NCBI RefSeq assembly: GCF_021568315.1
Contig: NZ_JAKGSI010000002.1
Span: 434,001 to 498,000, forward strand
Source of the DNA: Corynebacterium uropygiale
GTDB taxonomy: Bacteria; Actinomycetota; Actinomycetes; Mycobacteriales; Mycobacteriaceae
Length of the DNA: 64,000 nucleotides
Reading direction: 5' to 3'
Part shown: in pieces, positions 25,721 through 32,904 of the stretch
Layout: each line of letters begins with the position of its first letter
Numbering within the stretch: position 1 is the stretch's first letter
Program-made: the position numbers and the translations under genes
The notes under the pieces: generated by a model
Database searches by the model: none
What the model was told of the DNA's origin: nothing
The model's input: only the letters and a program-made list of their open reading frames with translations

Positions 25721-27280
25721 GTGGCCCTTCTCCTCCGTCTTCTTCTCGCAGCGCTCTCGGGGGTCTGCTTCTTCGCCTCCTTCGAACCACTCGGCTGGTG
25801 GATTGCTGGCATCGTCTCCGCTCTTCTCCTCATTCTCAGCCTCATGCCGTGGACCAGCGACCGGCTGCCTGAGCGTCTGCGTCGTCCCCTCCGCGGACGC
25901 GGCGGCATGCTCATCGCAGCGGTGCAGGCTCTCGTCGCATATCTCTGCCTGCTGCCGTGGGTAGGGGAGTTCGTGGGCCCGCTGCCCTATGTGGCCCTCG
26001 CGGTGGTGCTGAGCCTGTATTCGCTGCTCCTGGGCGGGGCGGGCGCTCGGCTCTTGCACCGCCGTGGCGGGCTGCTCGGATTCGTCTTCCTCTACGTGGT
26101 AGTGGAGTGGCTGCGCAGCTCCTGGCCTTTCGGAGGCTTCGCCTGGGTGCGCCTGGCGTGGGGGCAGATCGACGGCCCACTCGCCGCTCTCGCCCGGTGG
26201 GGAGGGCCCTCGCTGGTGACGTTCGCGACCATCGCGCTCGCGGCGGCGTGCATCGCCCTCTACCGGGCGCTTGCCTCCCGCGGTGGCTCGCTGCTCCCCG
26301 CGATCCTCTCCATCCTCCTCATCGTGGGGAGCGCCGGGTGGTGCGGCCTCCAGCTCAACGCGCCGGAGCACACCACGGGGCGCACGACGGTCGGCGCCGT
26401 GCAGGGCAACGTCCCGCGCATGGGCTTGGACTTCAATGCCCAGCGCCGCGCCGTGCTGGCCAATCACGTGCGAGAGACCGAGGCCATCGACGAGCCCGTC
26501 GATTTCCTCGTGTGGCCGGAAAACTCCGTCGACGTCAACCCACTCGTTGACCGCGCCGCAGGGGAGATGCTCCAGGAAGCCCTCGACGCCGTCAAGGTGC
26601 CGATCCTCATTGGGACCATCACCGTGGACGAGGTGGGGGACCGCAACACCATGCTCGTCATGGATCCGGAGAAGGGGCCCGTCGACAAGCACATCAAGAA
26701 GTACCTTCAGCCCTTCGGCGAGTACATGCCCATGCGCTCCTTCCTCCGGCACTTCAGCCCCTATGTTGACCGTGCTGGCAACTTCCAGCCCGGTGATGGC
26801 GATGGGGTCGTCGATATCGCCGGTGTGCGCCTCGGGATCATGACGTGCTACGAGGTGGCCTTTGACCAGGCCGGACGCGATGCCATCTTGCACGGCGCCA
26901 CGCTGCTGGCGACCCCCACCAACAACGCGACCTTCGGTTTCACCGACATGAGCTACCAGCAGCTCGCGATGAGCCGTATGCGCGCCATTGAACTCGACCG
27001 CGCCGTCGTCGTCTCCGCCACCTCGGGTGTTTCCGCCATGGTCGAGCCCGACGGCACCGTCACGCAGCACACCCACATCTTCGAGCCCCGGCATCTTGTT
27101 GCGGAGATGCCCCTGAGGGATACCATCACTATGGCCGCGCGCTACGGTTTTATCATCGACATCACGATGGTTATTATCGGTACTTTGTTCATGGCTTGGG
27201 CTTTCGTCCCTCATCGGGGCGCCTCCCTCGACCAGGGACACGCCGCCCCATCCAGGTCCACACGAAAGAAGAGGAAATAA
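25721..27280 (+). CDS. lnt: Apolipoprotein N-acyltransferase
   Basis: Lnt transfers an acyl chain to the N-terminal cysteine of lipoproteins in the membrane. The 519-residue protein has six or more membrane helices at the N-terminus and a nitrilase-type catalytic domain. The triad is visible: Glu267 in VWPENSV, Lys326/327 in KKYLQPFGEY, and Cys376 in MTCYEVAF. GTG 25721 follows the fxsA stop immediately, with GAAGGA upstream. The next gene, ppm1, overlaps by one base, matching the known Lnt-Ppm1 partnership, which is a single fused protein in M. tuberculosis. Confidence 0.93.
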   Translation: MALLLRLLLAALSGVCFFASFEPLGWWIAGIVSALLLILSLMPWTSDRLPERLRRPLRGRGGMLIAAVQALVAYLCLLPWVGEFVGPLPYVALAVVLSLYSLLLGGAGARLLHRRGGLLGFVFLYVVVEWLRSSWPFGGFAWVRLAWGQIDGPLAALARWGGPSLVTFATIALAAACIALYRALASRGGSLLPAILSILLIVGSAGWCGLQLNAPEHTTGRTTVGAVQGNVPRMGLDFNAQRRAVLANHVRETEAIDEPVDFLVWPENSVDVNPLVDRAAGEMLQEALDAVKVPILIGTITVDEVGDRNTMLVMDPEKGPVDKHIKKYLQPFGEYMPMRSFLRHFSPYVDRAGNFQPGDGDGVVDIAGVRLGIMTCYEVAFDQAGRDAILHGATLLATPTNNATFGFTDMSYQQLAMSRMRAIELDRAVVVSATSGVSAMVEPDGTVTQHTHIFEPRHLVAEMPLRDTITMAARYGFIIDITMVIIGTLFMAWAFVPHRGASLDQGHAAPSRSTRKKRK

Positions 27281-28104
27281 TGAGCGCCCCCTCAGAGTCC
27301 ACTCTGGTCGTCATCCCCACGTTCAACGAGCTGGAAAACCTTCCGCTCATCGTGGGCCGCGTGCGCACCGCCGCACCGGATGTCGACGTCCTCATCGTCG
27401 ACGACAATAGCCCCGACGGCACCGGCCGCAAAGCCGACGAGATCTCCGCCGCGGACTCCCAGGTGCACGTCCTCCACCGCGAGGGAAAGGAGGGGCTCTG
27501 CGCCGCCTACATGGCGGGATTCTCCTGGGGTCTCGAGCGCGGCTACCAGGTCATCTGCGAAATGGACGCCGACGGATCCCACGCCCCCGAGCAGCTGCAC
27601 CTGCTCCTCGAGGAGATCGACAAGGGCGCGGACCTCGTCATTGGGTCCCGCTATATCGACGGCGGCAAGGTGGTGAACTGGCCGAAGAAGCGCTGGTTCC
27701 TGTCCCGCGGCGGCAACATCTACATTTCCGCGGCGCTGGGTGCGGGTCTCAGCGACATGACCGCAGGGTACCGGGCTTATCGTCGCGAGCTCCTCGAGAA
27801 GCTGGACCTGGAGGCGCTCTCGCACGCGGGCTATATCTTCCAGGTGGAGCTCGCCTGGCGGGCCGTCGAGGCTGGCGCCGACGTCTGCGAGGTCCCCATC
27901 ACCTTCACCGAGCGTGAGATCGGCGAGTCCAAGCTCGATGGCTCCTTCGTCAAGGATTCCCTCGTGGAAGTGACCAAATGGGGAGTCCAGCACCGCGTGA
28001 CCCAGCTGAAGGAGCTGAGCTCCATCCTCGGCGAGCTCCGCGGGGAGCGCCAGCGCAAGAAGCAGGCCCGCAAGGCGCGCCGCCAGATGCGCGACGCCGA
28101 CTAG
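27280..28104 (+). CDS. ppm1: Polyprenol monophosphomannose synthase
   Basis: Ppm1 (DPM1-like GT2 glycosyltransferase) moves mannose from GDP-mannose to polyprenyl phosphate, supplying lipoglycan and protein O-mannosylation. Motifs are VVIPTFNELENL at the start, the IVDDNSPDGTG motif, and the catalytic EMDADGSH. The 274-residue product has no membrane helix of its own and ends in a basic Arg/Lys-rich tail; membrane attachment is expected through Lnt. ATG 27280 overlaps the lnt TAA by one base, with AGAGGAAA upstream as ribosome site. Confidence 0.93.
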   Translation: MSAPSESTLVVIPTFNELENLPLIVGRVRTAAPDVDVLIVDDNSPDGTGRKADEISAADSQVHVLHREGKEGLCAAYMAGFSWGLERGYQVICEMDADGSHAPEQLHLLLEEIDKGADLVIGSRYIDGGKVVNWPKKRWFLSRGGNIYISAALGAGLSDMTAGYRAYRRELLEKLDLEALSHAGYIFQVELAWRAVEAGADVCEVPITFTEREIGESKLDGSFVKDSLVEVTKWGVQHRVTQLKELSSILGELRGERQRKKQARKARRQMRDAD

Positions 28105-28207
28105 GCTCCGGGGCGGGGCAGCACACGTCACACGAGCATGAAGAAAGCGAGGGGAGAAGGGGAGAGGCCCCTCAACTCCTCCTCGCTCAGGGAGTGCGGC
28201 GTGGCTA

Positions 28208-28603
28208 TTACTTGCCGTCCTTTTCCTGCTTGGCTTCCTGCTCTTTCTGCTGTTTGAGAAGCTTCGCGGCGTTTCGACGACGCTTCCGCAGCTGCTCAAT
28301 ACGCTCTTCCAGGAGGGCGTCGAGTTCCTCCATGGAGCGGCGCTCGCAGAGCATGTCCCAGTGCGTCCGCGGGGGCTTGGCGGGCTTGGCCTCGGTGCCT
28401 TCGCCCTCCATGAGGATGCCGACCTTCCCGTTCTTGCACAGCCAGGTGCCGGGGATTTCTGCGTCCTCGGCGAAGGGGACCTCGTAGACGTCGCCTTCCT
28501 CGGTGCGATACTTCACTAACTGACGGGGCGCCAGGTCGTGATCTCGATCGGTTTCATAACTCACGGCGCCCATCCGGCTGCCACGAAGCACGCGGTCTGC
28601 CAT
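28208..28603 (-). CDS. rbpA: RNA polymerase-binding protein RbpA
   Basis: RbpA binds core RNA polymerase and the principal sigma factor and stabilises promoter complexes in actinobacteria. The 131-residue protein starts MADRVLRGSRMGAVSYE, has the family core HDLAPRQLVKY and GTWLCKNGKVG, and the sigma-interaction region HWDMLCERRSMEELDALLEE, ending in a Lys/Gln/Glu-rich tail. ATG 28603 was chosen because the family similarity begins there. A SigH-type promoter motif lies upstream at 28687-28712. Confidence 0.95.
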   Translation of the reverse strand: MADRVLRGSRMGAVSYETDRDHDLAPRQLVKYRTEEGDVYEVPFAEDAEIPGTWLCKNGKVGILMEGEGTEAKPAKPPRTHWDMLCERRSMEELDALLEERIEQLRKRRRNAAKLLKQQKEQEAKQEKDGK

Positions 28604-28681
28604 CTTGACATCAGTCCTTTCTGGTTGTGTTCGCACCCTCTCGCGACGCGTGTGCGAATCCTCGGCGGATTCAGACACCAC

Positions 28682-28712
28682 AGTATAACGAATGATGCCC
28701 TCCGCTTATTCC
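28682..28712 (-). promoter_or_regulatory. rbpA promoter, SigH-like with overlapping SigA-type -10
   Basis: On the minus strand GGAAT (28712-28708) is followed after 17 bases by CGTT (28690-28687), matching the GGAA-N16-20-GTT pattern of SigH/SigR promoters. TATACT (28687-28682) overlaps it and fits a housekeeping -10. RbpA genes are stress-sigma regulated in several actinobacteria, which supports the reading. Confidence 0.6.
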
Positions 28713-28798
28713 CGCGCCGGGGAGTCCGCGCCGATCATCCGCCGGCTCTCCGTGCAGCGCGGGATCTGGCCCGTCGTGGCGTACGCCCACACACCGAC

Positions 28799-28804
28799 TA
28801 TGCT
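28799..28804 (+). promoter_or_regulatory. Candidate -10 box for the YceI gene
   Basis: TATGCT lies 53 bases before ATG 28858, in the 254-bp gap between the divergent rbpA and YceI genes. No good -35 hexamer is visible. Confidence 0.4.
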
Positions 28805-28857
28805 AGAGAAAACACCGTTGCCTCTCTGCGAAGAAAGTCGAGTGCTAAGACGAAGCC

Positions 28858-29583
28858 ATGGCTGCTCAACCACGTCAAACACGGAAATTCCAGCGCAATA
28901 ACAAGGTCGTTGCTCTCTTCGTGGCGTTGATCGTCATCCTGGCGGTCGCCGGCGTGGCACCCATGATCGTTTCCGCCATCATGGGCCCCGGCACGCGCAC
29001 GGAGATGCTCAATGCCGATGGCGCGAAACCCGCCAGCACCGACGTTACCGGCCACTGGACGGTGGGCAAGGGCTCTCGTCCCAACACCTCCGCCGTCGGC
29101 TTCACCTTCGAGGAGATCCTCCCGAGCGGGCACAAGCTCACCTCTGGCACGACGCACGACGTGTCCGGCTTCGTCGACATCGAGGGGACGACGCTCCAGC
29201 GCGGCGAAGTTACCGTCCAGATGGGCAACATTTCCACCGATGAACAAAAGCGCGACATCAACGTCCGCCGCAAGCTGCTCTTCACGGACCAGTACCCGGA
29301 GTCGCACTTCACGCTCACCAAGCCGGTTGACGTCTCCCAGGTGCCGGGCAATGGCACGCCGGGCACGCTGACGCTCACGGGAACGCTCACCATCATGGGG
29401 CAGTCCCACGAGATCACGCAAGAGTTCCAGGCGCTGCGCGATGATGACCGCCTCGTCGTCTCCGCCGATGTGCCCATCGCCCGCGAGGACTACGGCGTCA
29501 AGACGCCTGACTTCATCGCCGCGAAGGTTGCCCCGAAGGGTCTTCTCAACATCCGGCTGAGCTTCGACAAGTCTGAGGGCTAG
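28858..29583 (+). CDS. Membrane-anchored YceI family protein
   Basis: YceI-domain proteins form lipocalin-like beta barrels that bind isoprenoid-type lipids. This 241-residue protein has a basic N-terminus, one membrane helix at about residues 17-40 (VVALFVALIVILAVAGVAPM) and then a YceI barrel with typical segments HWTVGKGSRPNTSAVGFTFE and LTLTGTLTIMGQSHEIT. It probably sits outside the membrane with an uncleaved anchor. The specific ligand is unknown. A 52-residue membrane protein gene follows after 17 bases. Confidence 0.85.
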   Translation: MAAQPRQTRKFQRNNKVVALFVALIVILAVAGVAPMIVSAIMGPGTRTEMLNADGAKPASTDVTGHWTVGKGSRPNTSAVGFTFEEILPSGHKLTSGTTHDVSGFVDIEGTTLQRGEVTVQMGNISTDEQKRDINVRRKLLFTDQYPESHFTLTKPVDVSQVPGNGTPGTLTLTGTLTIMGQSHEITQEFQALRDDDRLVVSADVPIAREDYGVKTPDFIAAKVAPKGLLNIRLSFDKSEG

Positions 29584-29600
29584 GAAGGACGGGCTCGACG

Positions 29601-29759
29601 GTGGACCCCAGGCGTCTTCATATGTTCTTGTGGCTGAGGCTCGTCGTCCTCGTGGTGTTCTGCGGCTACGTCGCGTACGAGGGAATGACGATCGTTGCGG
29701 TGCTCGCAGCGTTGCTCATCGTCCTTACAATCTGGCAGCTCATCATGGCGTATCGCTAG
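29601..29759 (+). CDS. Small membrane protein of 52 residues
   Basis: From GTG 29601 the frame encodes 52 residues with two hydrophobic segments, LWLRLVVLVVFCGYVAY and IVAVLAALLIVLTIWQLI, ending MAYR. GGAAGGA just after the YceI stop is a plausible ribosome site about 10 bases upstream; ATG 29622 is an alternative start. Base composition and codon third positions match the neighbours. It is probably co-transcribed with the YceI gene. I do not recognise a function. Confidence 0.72.
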   Translation: MDPRRLHMFLWLRLVVLVVFCGYVAYEGMTIVAVLAALLIVLTIWQLIMAYR

Positions 29760-29778
29760 ATCCCTCCCCAATTGGCCG

Positions 29779-29792
29779 ATAATGTACATTAT
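29779..29792. repeat. Perfect 14-bp palindrome at left edge of low-GC patch
   Basis: ATAATGT/ACATTAT forms a perfect palindrome without a spacer, 20 bases after the small membrane protein stop. It marks the point where base composition begins to fall. It could be an operator or a scar of insertion. The rest of the 210-bp gap to the MFS stop holds no convincing gene. Confidence 0.5.
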
Positions 29793-29969
29793 GTCATTTA
29801 GCGCGTGGGGCGATTGACCCCTCGCCATACGCGCCCCTCCCCGTTCCGCGCGACCGCTCGAACCAGTTCACGCGGTTGATCGTGCAGTTGACCTTCACGA
29901 CATCACCTATGACATCCGGAGCGGCGCGAACCCCACACGATAGATGCAACCCTATTGAGTCATGATTCA

Positions 29970-31139
29970 TCACATCTGCGGCTCCCGCAGACGACCAGCA
30001 ATCTCTATCAAAACCAGAGAAGCCACGCAGAAGCATACAGAGGCTAGCGGCAAGGATCCGGGGCCGAAGGAATGAAGGGCAATCCCTCCCACTGCACCAC
30101 CAATCGATACGCCCAGGTACGTTCCAGAGGTATTCAACGCAAGAGCTTGGGGAGCTACAGAACCGGCTAACATATAGAGCCGTGCTTGGATGGCGGGTGA
30201 ATTCCAGAACGCCAACCCACCCCACAGAACAACTACACAGACAACAACAGAAATAGGGACCGGCCTTATAGCCCACAAGATCCACAACATGACCATCGAG
30301 GTAGTCATGCCGACAATCCCGAAAAGAAGCGTTCTACTAGGCCCCCACTTGTCGGTAAAAATGCCACCTAACCAGATCCCAACAATACCAGCAATACCGG
30401 ATAAGCTAAAGGCGAGTGCACGCTCCTCGATTCCACCAGAACTCGTTGAGCTGAGATAGGGTGCAAGGTACGTCAACATCATCATTGACCCACTCATGAG
30501 GGCGCAATTCGATAAAAGTCCACACGCGATTGGCCCAGAAACCAACACACGCAGCTGCTCGCAGAGACCTGGCACTTCCCCACTCTGATGTTCATCCGGG
30601 AGCGTACCGAAGGAAGCACAAAGAACAATAACCCCTCCTGCTGCCATGGCGATAAAGCATGCTCGCCATCCATAATGCCCGCCAATCCATGCCCCGATCG
30701 GAACACCGCCGGCGATAGAGCCAGTAACACCAAGAGAAACGATGGCGACATAACGGCCGGTCTTGTCGCCGGGTGCTCGCTCCGCAGCAAACGCAAACAC
30801 AGCCGGAGTGACAGCTGCCGCCGATGAAGCGATAACGATTCTCAGCGCCAACAGGAGCGTGTACGTCGAGACTGCAGCCGCAAACGCATTAGCGCAAACG
30901 AAAATGATAATCCCGCAGCACAATAGACGTCTTCTAGGAACACGAGCACACGCCACTGCTGCCAAGGGAGCTACCAATGCAACAGTGAGAGAATAGGCAG
31001 TAACCAGCTGCCCCGCTTGTGATTCACTTACCCCAAGATCAGCAGCAAGCTCAGGTAAGATTCCAGATATTACATAATCATCCGTATATACCACAAAAGC
31101 CGCGCCAAAAAGGGTCCATAACCACGAAGGAAATCGCAC
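29970..31139 (-). CDS. MFS transporter, DHA1 (AraJ-like) drug-efflux type
   Basis: A 389-residue major facilitator with about 12 membrane helices. The N-terminal segment contains VVYTDDYVISGILPELAADL and QAGQLVTAYSL, typical of AraJ/PbuE-type DHA1 exporters. The gene is clearly lower in GC than its surroundings and uses more A/T-ending codons, which suggests horizontal acquisition. The GTG start at 31139 lies 6 bases after the TetR stop, with AAAGG at 31151-31147 as ribosome site. A TetR-controlled efflux pump is the natural reading; the substrate is unknown. Confidence 0.88.
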   Translation of the reverse strand: MRFPSWLWTLFGAAFVVYTDDYVISGILPELAADLGVSESQAGQLVTAYSLTVALVAPLAAVACARVPRRRLLCCGIIIFVCANAFAAAVSTYTLLLALRIVIASSAAAVTPAVFAFAAERAPGDKTGRYVAIVSLGVTGSIAGGVPIGAWIGGHYGWRACFIAMAAGGVIVLCASFGTLPDEHQSGEVPGLCEQLRVLVSGPIACGLLSNCALMSGSMMMLTYLAPYLSSTSSGGIEERALAFSLSGIAGIVGIWLGGIFTDKWGPSRTLLFGIVGMTTSMVMLWILWAIRPVPISVVVCVVVLWGGLAFWNSPAIQARLYMLAGSVAPQALALNTSGTYLGVSIGGAVGGIALHSFGPGSLPLASVCFCVASLVLIEIAGRLREPQM

Positions 31140-31145
31140 TCCGAT

Positions 31146-31745
31146 CTACCTTTCCATTTTGAGGATATTCTCCAATGCACTTCTCAACGTCGCGCGCAAC
31201 TGGGGCACCGTGAGTGACCCATGCGGAGTGATGGTGTCCAGGGTCAACCCTCCGATGAGAGCAGAAATGTGCCGCGCAACAATGCTCGGATCAGGAACAG
31301 CCAGACACGATAGCGCTGATATAATAACGTCGTTGAGGTCGCTGCCCATTTGAGCCGCACATTCTGCAAATACCGGCTGAGTCCGCGAGGCTCGAATAAG
31401 CTCAATGACGATAATTGCCTCCTCCCTGCTTTCTTCGTTGACAGGCAACACTTGCTCCAGGATCTCTTGCAGGGCACTGACAGCATCGTCCCCCCGAAGC
31501 GTCTTGAGTCGCTCCACCGGGTATTTCTTGAGCCGCGACTCCATCCTGGTCGTCGCTTTGAGCGCCGCAGCTGTCAGTAGGTCCTCACGATTATCAAAGA
31601 AATGACGGACCGATCCCACATTCAGCCCAGCCTCTAGGGCAACCTTTCTTATCGTGAGACCTTCCAAGCCATTCTTGACGATTAACCGAAATGCTGCGTC
31701 CACCACCTGCTGGCGACGCTCTCGAATGTCTACACGCGCTGGCAT
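31146..31745 (-). CDS. TetR family transcriptional regulator
   Basis: The 199-residue protein has an N-terminal TetR helix-turn-helix: RRQQVVDAAFRLIVKNGLEG, then TIRKVALEAGLNVGSVRHFF. The variable C-terminal domain would bind the inducer. ATG 31745 is preferred over an upstream ATG at 31787 because the DNA-binding domain starts directly after it. It forms a two-gene operon with the MFS gene and shares its low GC content. The palindrome at 31893-31908 is a candidate operator. Confidence 0.88.
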   Translation of the reverse strand: MPARVDIRERRQQVVDAAFRLIVKNGLEGLTIRKVALEAGLNVGSVRHFFDNREDLLTAAALKATTRMESRLKKYPVERLKTLRGDDAVSALQEILEQVLPVNEESREEAIIVIELIRASRTQPVFAECAAQMGSDLNDVIISALSCLAVPDPSIVARHISALIGGLTLDTITPHGSLTVPQLRATLRSALENILKMER

Positions 31746-31892
31746 ATGCTGTACTGCTCGTTTCTCTGAGTATCGATCACACCACACCGTCCCTCGGGTT
31801 CGCAGTCGGAGAAGTCATCACGGGGTCGTGACATCCCGTAGAACGTCGTGACGCTCACCGTCTTCACCCGAAAGGCTTGCGTTGCGCCATAC

Positions 31893-31908
31893 TATCACAG
31901 GTGTGATA
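31893..31908. promoter_or_regulatory. Candidate TetR operator palindrome
   Basis: TATCACA-GG-TGTGATA is a perfect inverted repeat with 7-bp arms and a 2-bp centre, of the size and form bound by TetR dimers. It lies 148 bases upstream of the tetR start. TATCACA half-sites recur at about 32044 and 32224. Binding by the adjacent TetR is inferred. Confidence 0.5.
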
Positions 31909-32305
31909 CACACGGCGGGCGACCACCTGGAGCCGAGGCGACATGCGCGACGTCATTCCCATATCTGCTGTGCACGGCGCTTTTATACGTCACCTTCACA
32001 ACCACCCGTCTCACACGAGAGGCCCACGGAAGCACGGCCTTCTATCACAGTCGGGATATATCCACCCTCGAGCTAAACGTCATCCCCCCCCCGGTAACGT
32101 CCAACCACCGAGTCCTCCCGTATATAGGGAGCGACGCTGCTCGGTCCCTTGGTGAGGAGCATGCAAATCACCTCACACTCCCCGTCTGCCCAGTTCCCGC
32201 TAGAATCCTTCTGCATTGTCCGCGTATCACACAATGACCAAGCCTCCTGAGGCTCCGCCCAGCCACACACCCCACCTCAGCAGCAGCTTTCACGCCGGGG
32301 GCCGA

Positions 32306-32338
32306 AATTTGCACACCTCCCCCATCAGAGTGCAAATT
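32306..32338. promoter_or_regulatory. Candidate MarR operator (9-bp inverted repeat)
   Basis: AATTTGCAC (32306-32314) and its exact complement GTGCAAATT (32330-32338) are separated by 15 bases. The right arm overlaps the expected -35 position for the -10 box at 32352-32357, so occupancy should block transcription of the marR-MFS operon. Confidence 0.65.
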
Positions 32339-32351
32339 AGATTTCCTCTCT

Positions 32352-32357
32352 TATAAC
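32352..32357 (+). promoter_or_regulatory. Candidate -10 box of marR
   Basis: TATAAC lies 24 bases before ATG 32381 and is the best housekeeping-type -10 hexamer in the region. The inverted repeat at 32306-32338 ends 13 bases upstream of it. Confidence 0.55.
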
Positions 32358-32380
32358 GATGACATGTAACCTTCGGGGTT

Positions 32381-32899
32381 ATGACCAACCACTCTTTTGA
32401 ACAAGGACAGAACCCCGAAGGAGTTCCGGACACCATCCATGACCGCGGCTCTGCCGACTGGTGGTCGGAGCTCATGATGCTCAGCAATCGCTTCTCGCGC
32501 CACGCCCTGTACCGCGCCGGCTACCCGCCGACCGCCGTGACCTGGCGCATCCTGGGCCACCTCGAGCGCCGTGGCGCCCTCCGCATCGGAGACATTGCAG
32601 AACTGGAGCGCACCGCTCAGCCCACCACCTCCCGCGTCGTGCGCCGCTTGGCTGACCAGGGCATCGTCGAAACCTTCCCTGGCCCCACGGATGCCCGCAG
32701 CACCATGGTGAAGCTCGCCCCTCCCGGCCAGAAGCTTCTCCGCGACATCCGCTTCTCCATCGGCCACGCCCTCGAGTCGCTTAACGCGGACCTCAGCGAG
32801 GAGGAGCTCATCGCCCTGGACCGCGCAAAGCCGGTTTTCCAGAAGCTTCTCCTCATGGAATTGGAAAAGCACAACAAGCCTCAGCCGTCTAAGGAGTAA
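32381..32899 (+). CDS. MarR family transcriptional regulator
   Basis: A 172-residue winged-helix regulator. The MarR core is visible in ALRIGDIAELERTAQPTTSR (recognition helix region) and VVRRLADQGIVETFPGPTDA with the wing residues DARSTMVKLAPPG. It probably represses itself and the MFS exporter that follows after 5 bases, through the inverted repeat upstream of its promoter. GC content is back to the typical level, unlike the TetR-MFS pair next door. The inducer is unknown. Confidence 0.9.
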   Translation: MTNHSFEQGQNPEGVPDTIHDRGSADWWSELMMLSNRFSRHALYRAGYPPTAVTWRILGHLERRGALRIGDIAELERTAQPTTSRVVRRLADQGIVETFPGPTDARSTMVKLAPPGQKLLRDIRFSIGHALESLNADLSEEELIALDRAKPVFQKLLLMELEKHNKPQPSKE

Positions 32900-32904
32900 A
32901 TTTT

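Larger units (their letters stand above)
31746..32380. other. 635-bp non-coding stretch between tetR and marR
   Basis: No reading frame here shows family similarity or a convincing ribosome site. The stretch holds a 16-bp palindrome (31893-31908), further TATCACA copies at 32044-32050 and 32224-32230, two direct GTCGTGAC copies (31825-31832 and 31845-31852), a TCACG-N4-CGTGA palindrome (31818-31831), an eight-C run near 32085, and the marR operator and promoter at its right end. It may contain decayed genes from an insertion. Confidence 0.6.

Noticed and set aside
23723..27241. Very long open frame (about 1170 codons) on the minus strand opposite the lipase, fxsA and lnt genes
   Set aside because: It is low-complexity, rich in Arg/Gly/Glu/His, has no family similarity and lies opposite genes with clear domains; GC-rich codon use leaves antisense frames open.
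29794..29969. Possible C-terminal gene fragment on the minus strand in the gap after the MFS gene
   Set aside because: The frame is open, with a segment vaguely like an SH3-type domain, but there is no start outside the MFS gene and no convincing family match.
32082..32092. Run of C residues as possible 6C RNA
   Set aside because: 6C RNAs need two C-loop hairpins; only one C run is present and no flanking stems are seen.
31848..32237. Plus-strand frame of 129 codons in the tetR-marR gap
   Set aside because: Composition is unlike a protein (Thr/His/Arg/Pro-rich without pattern), there is no ribosome site, and it overlaps the candidate operator.
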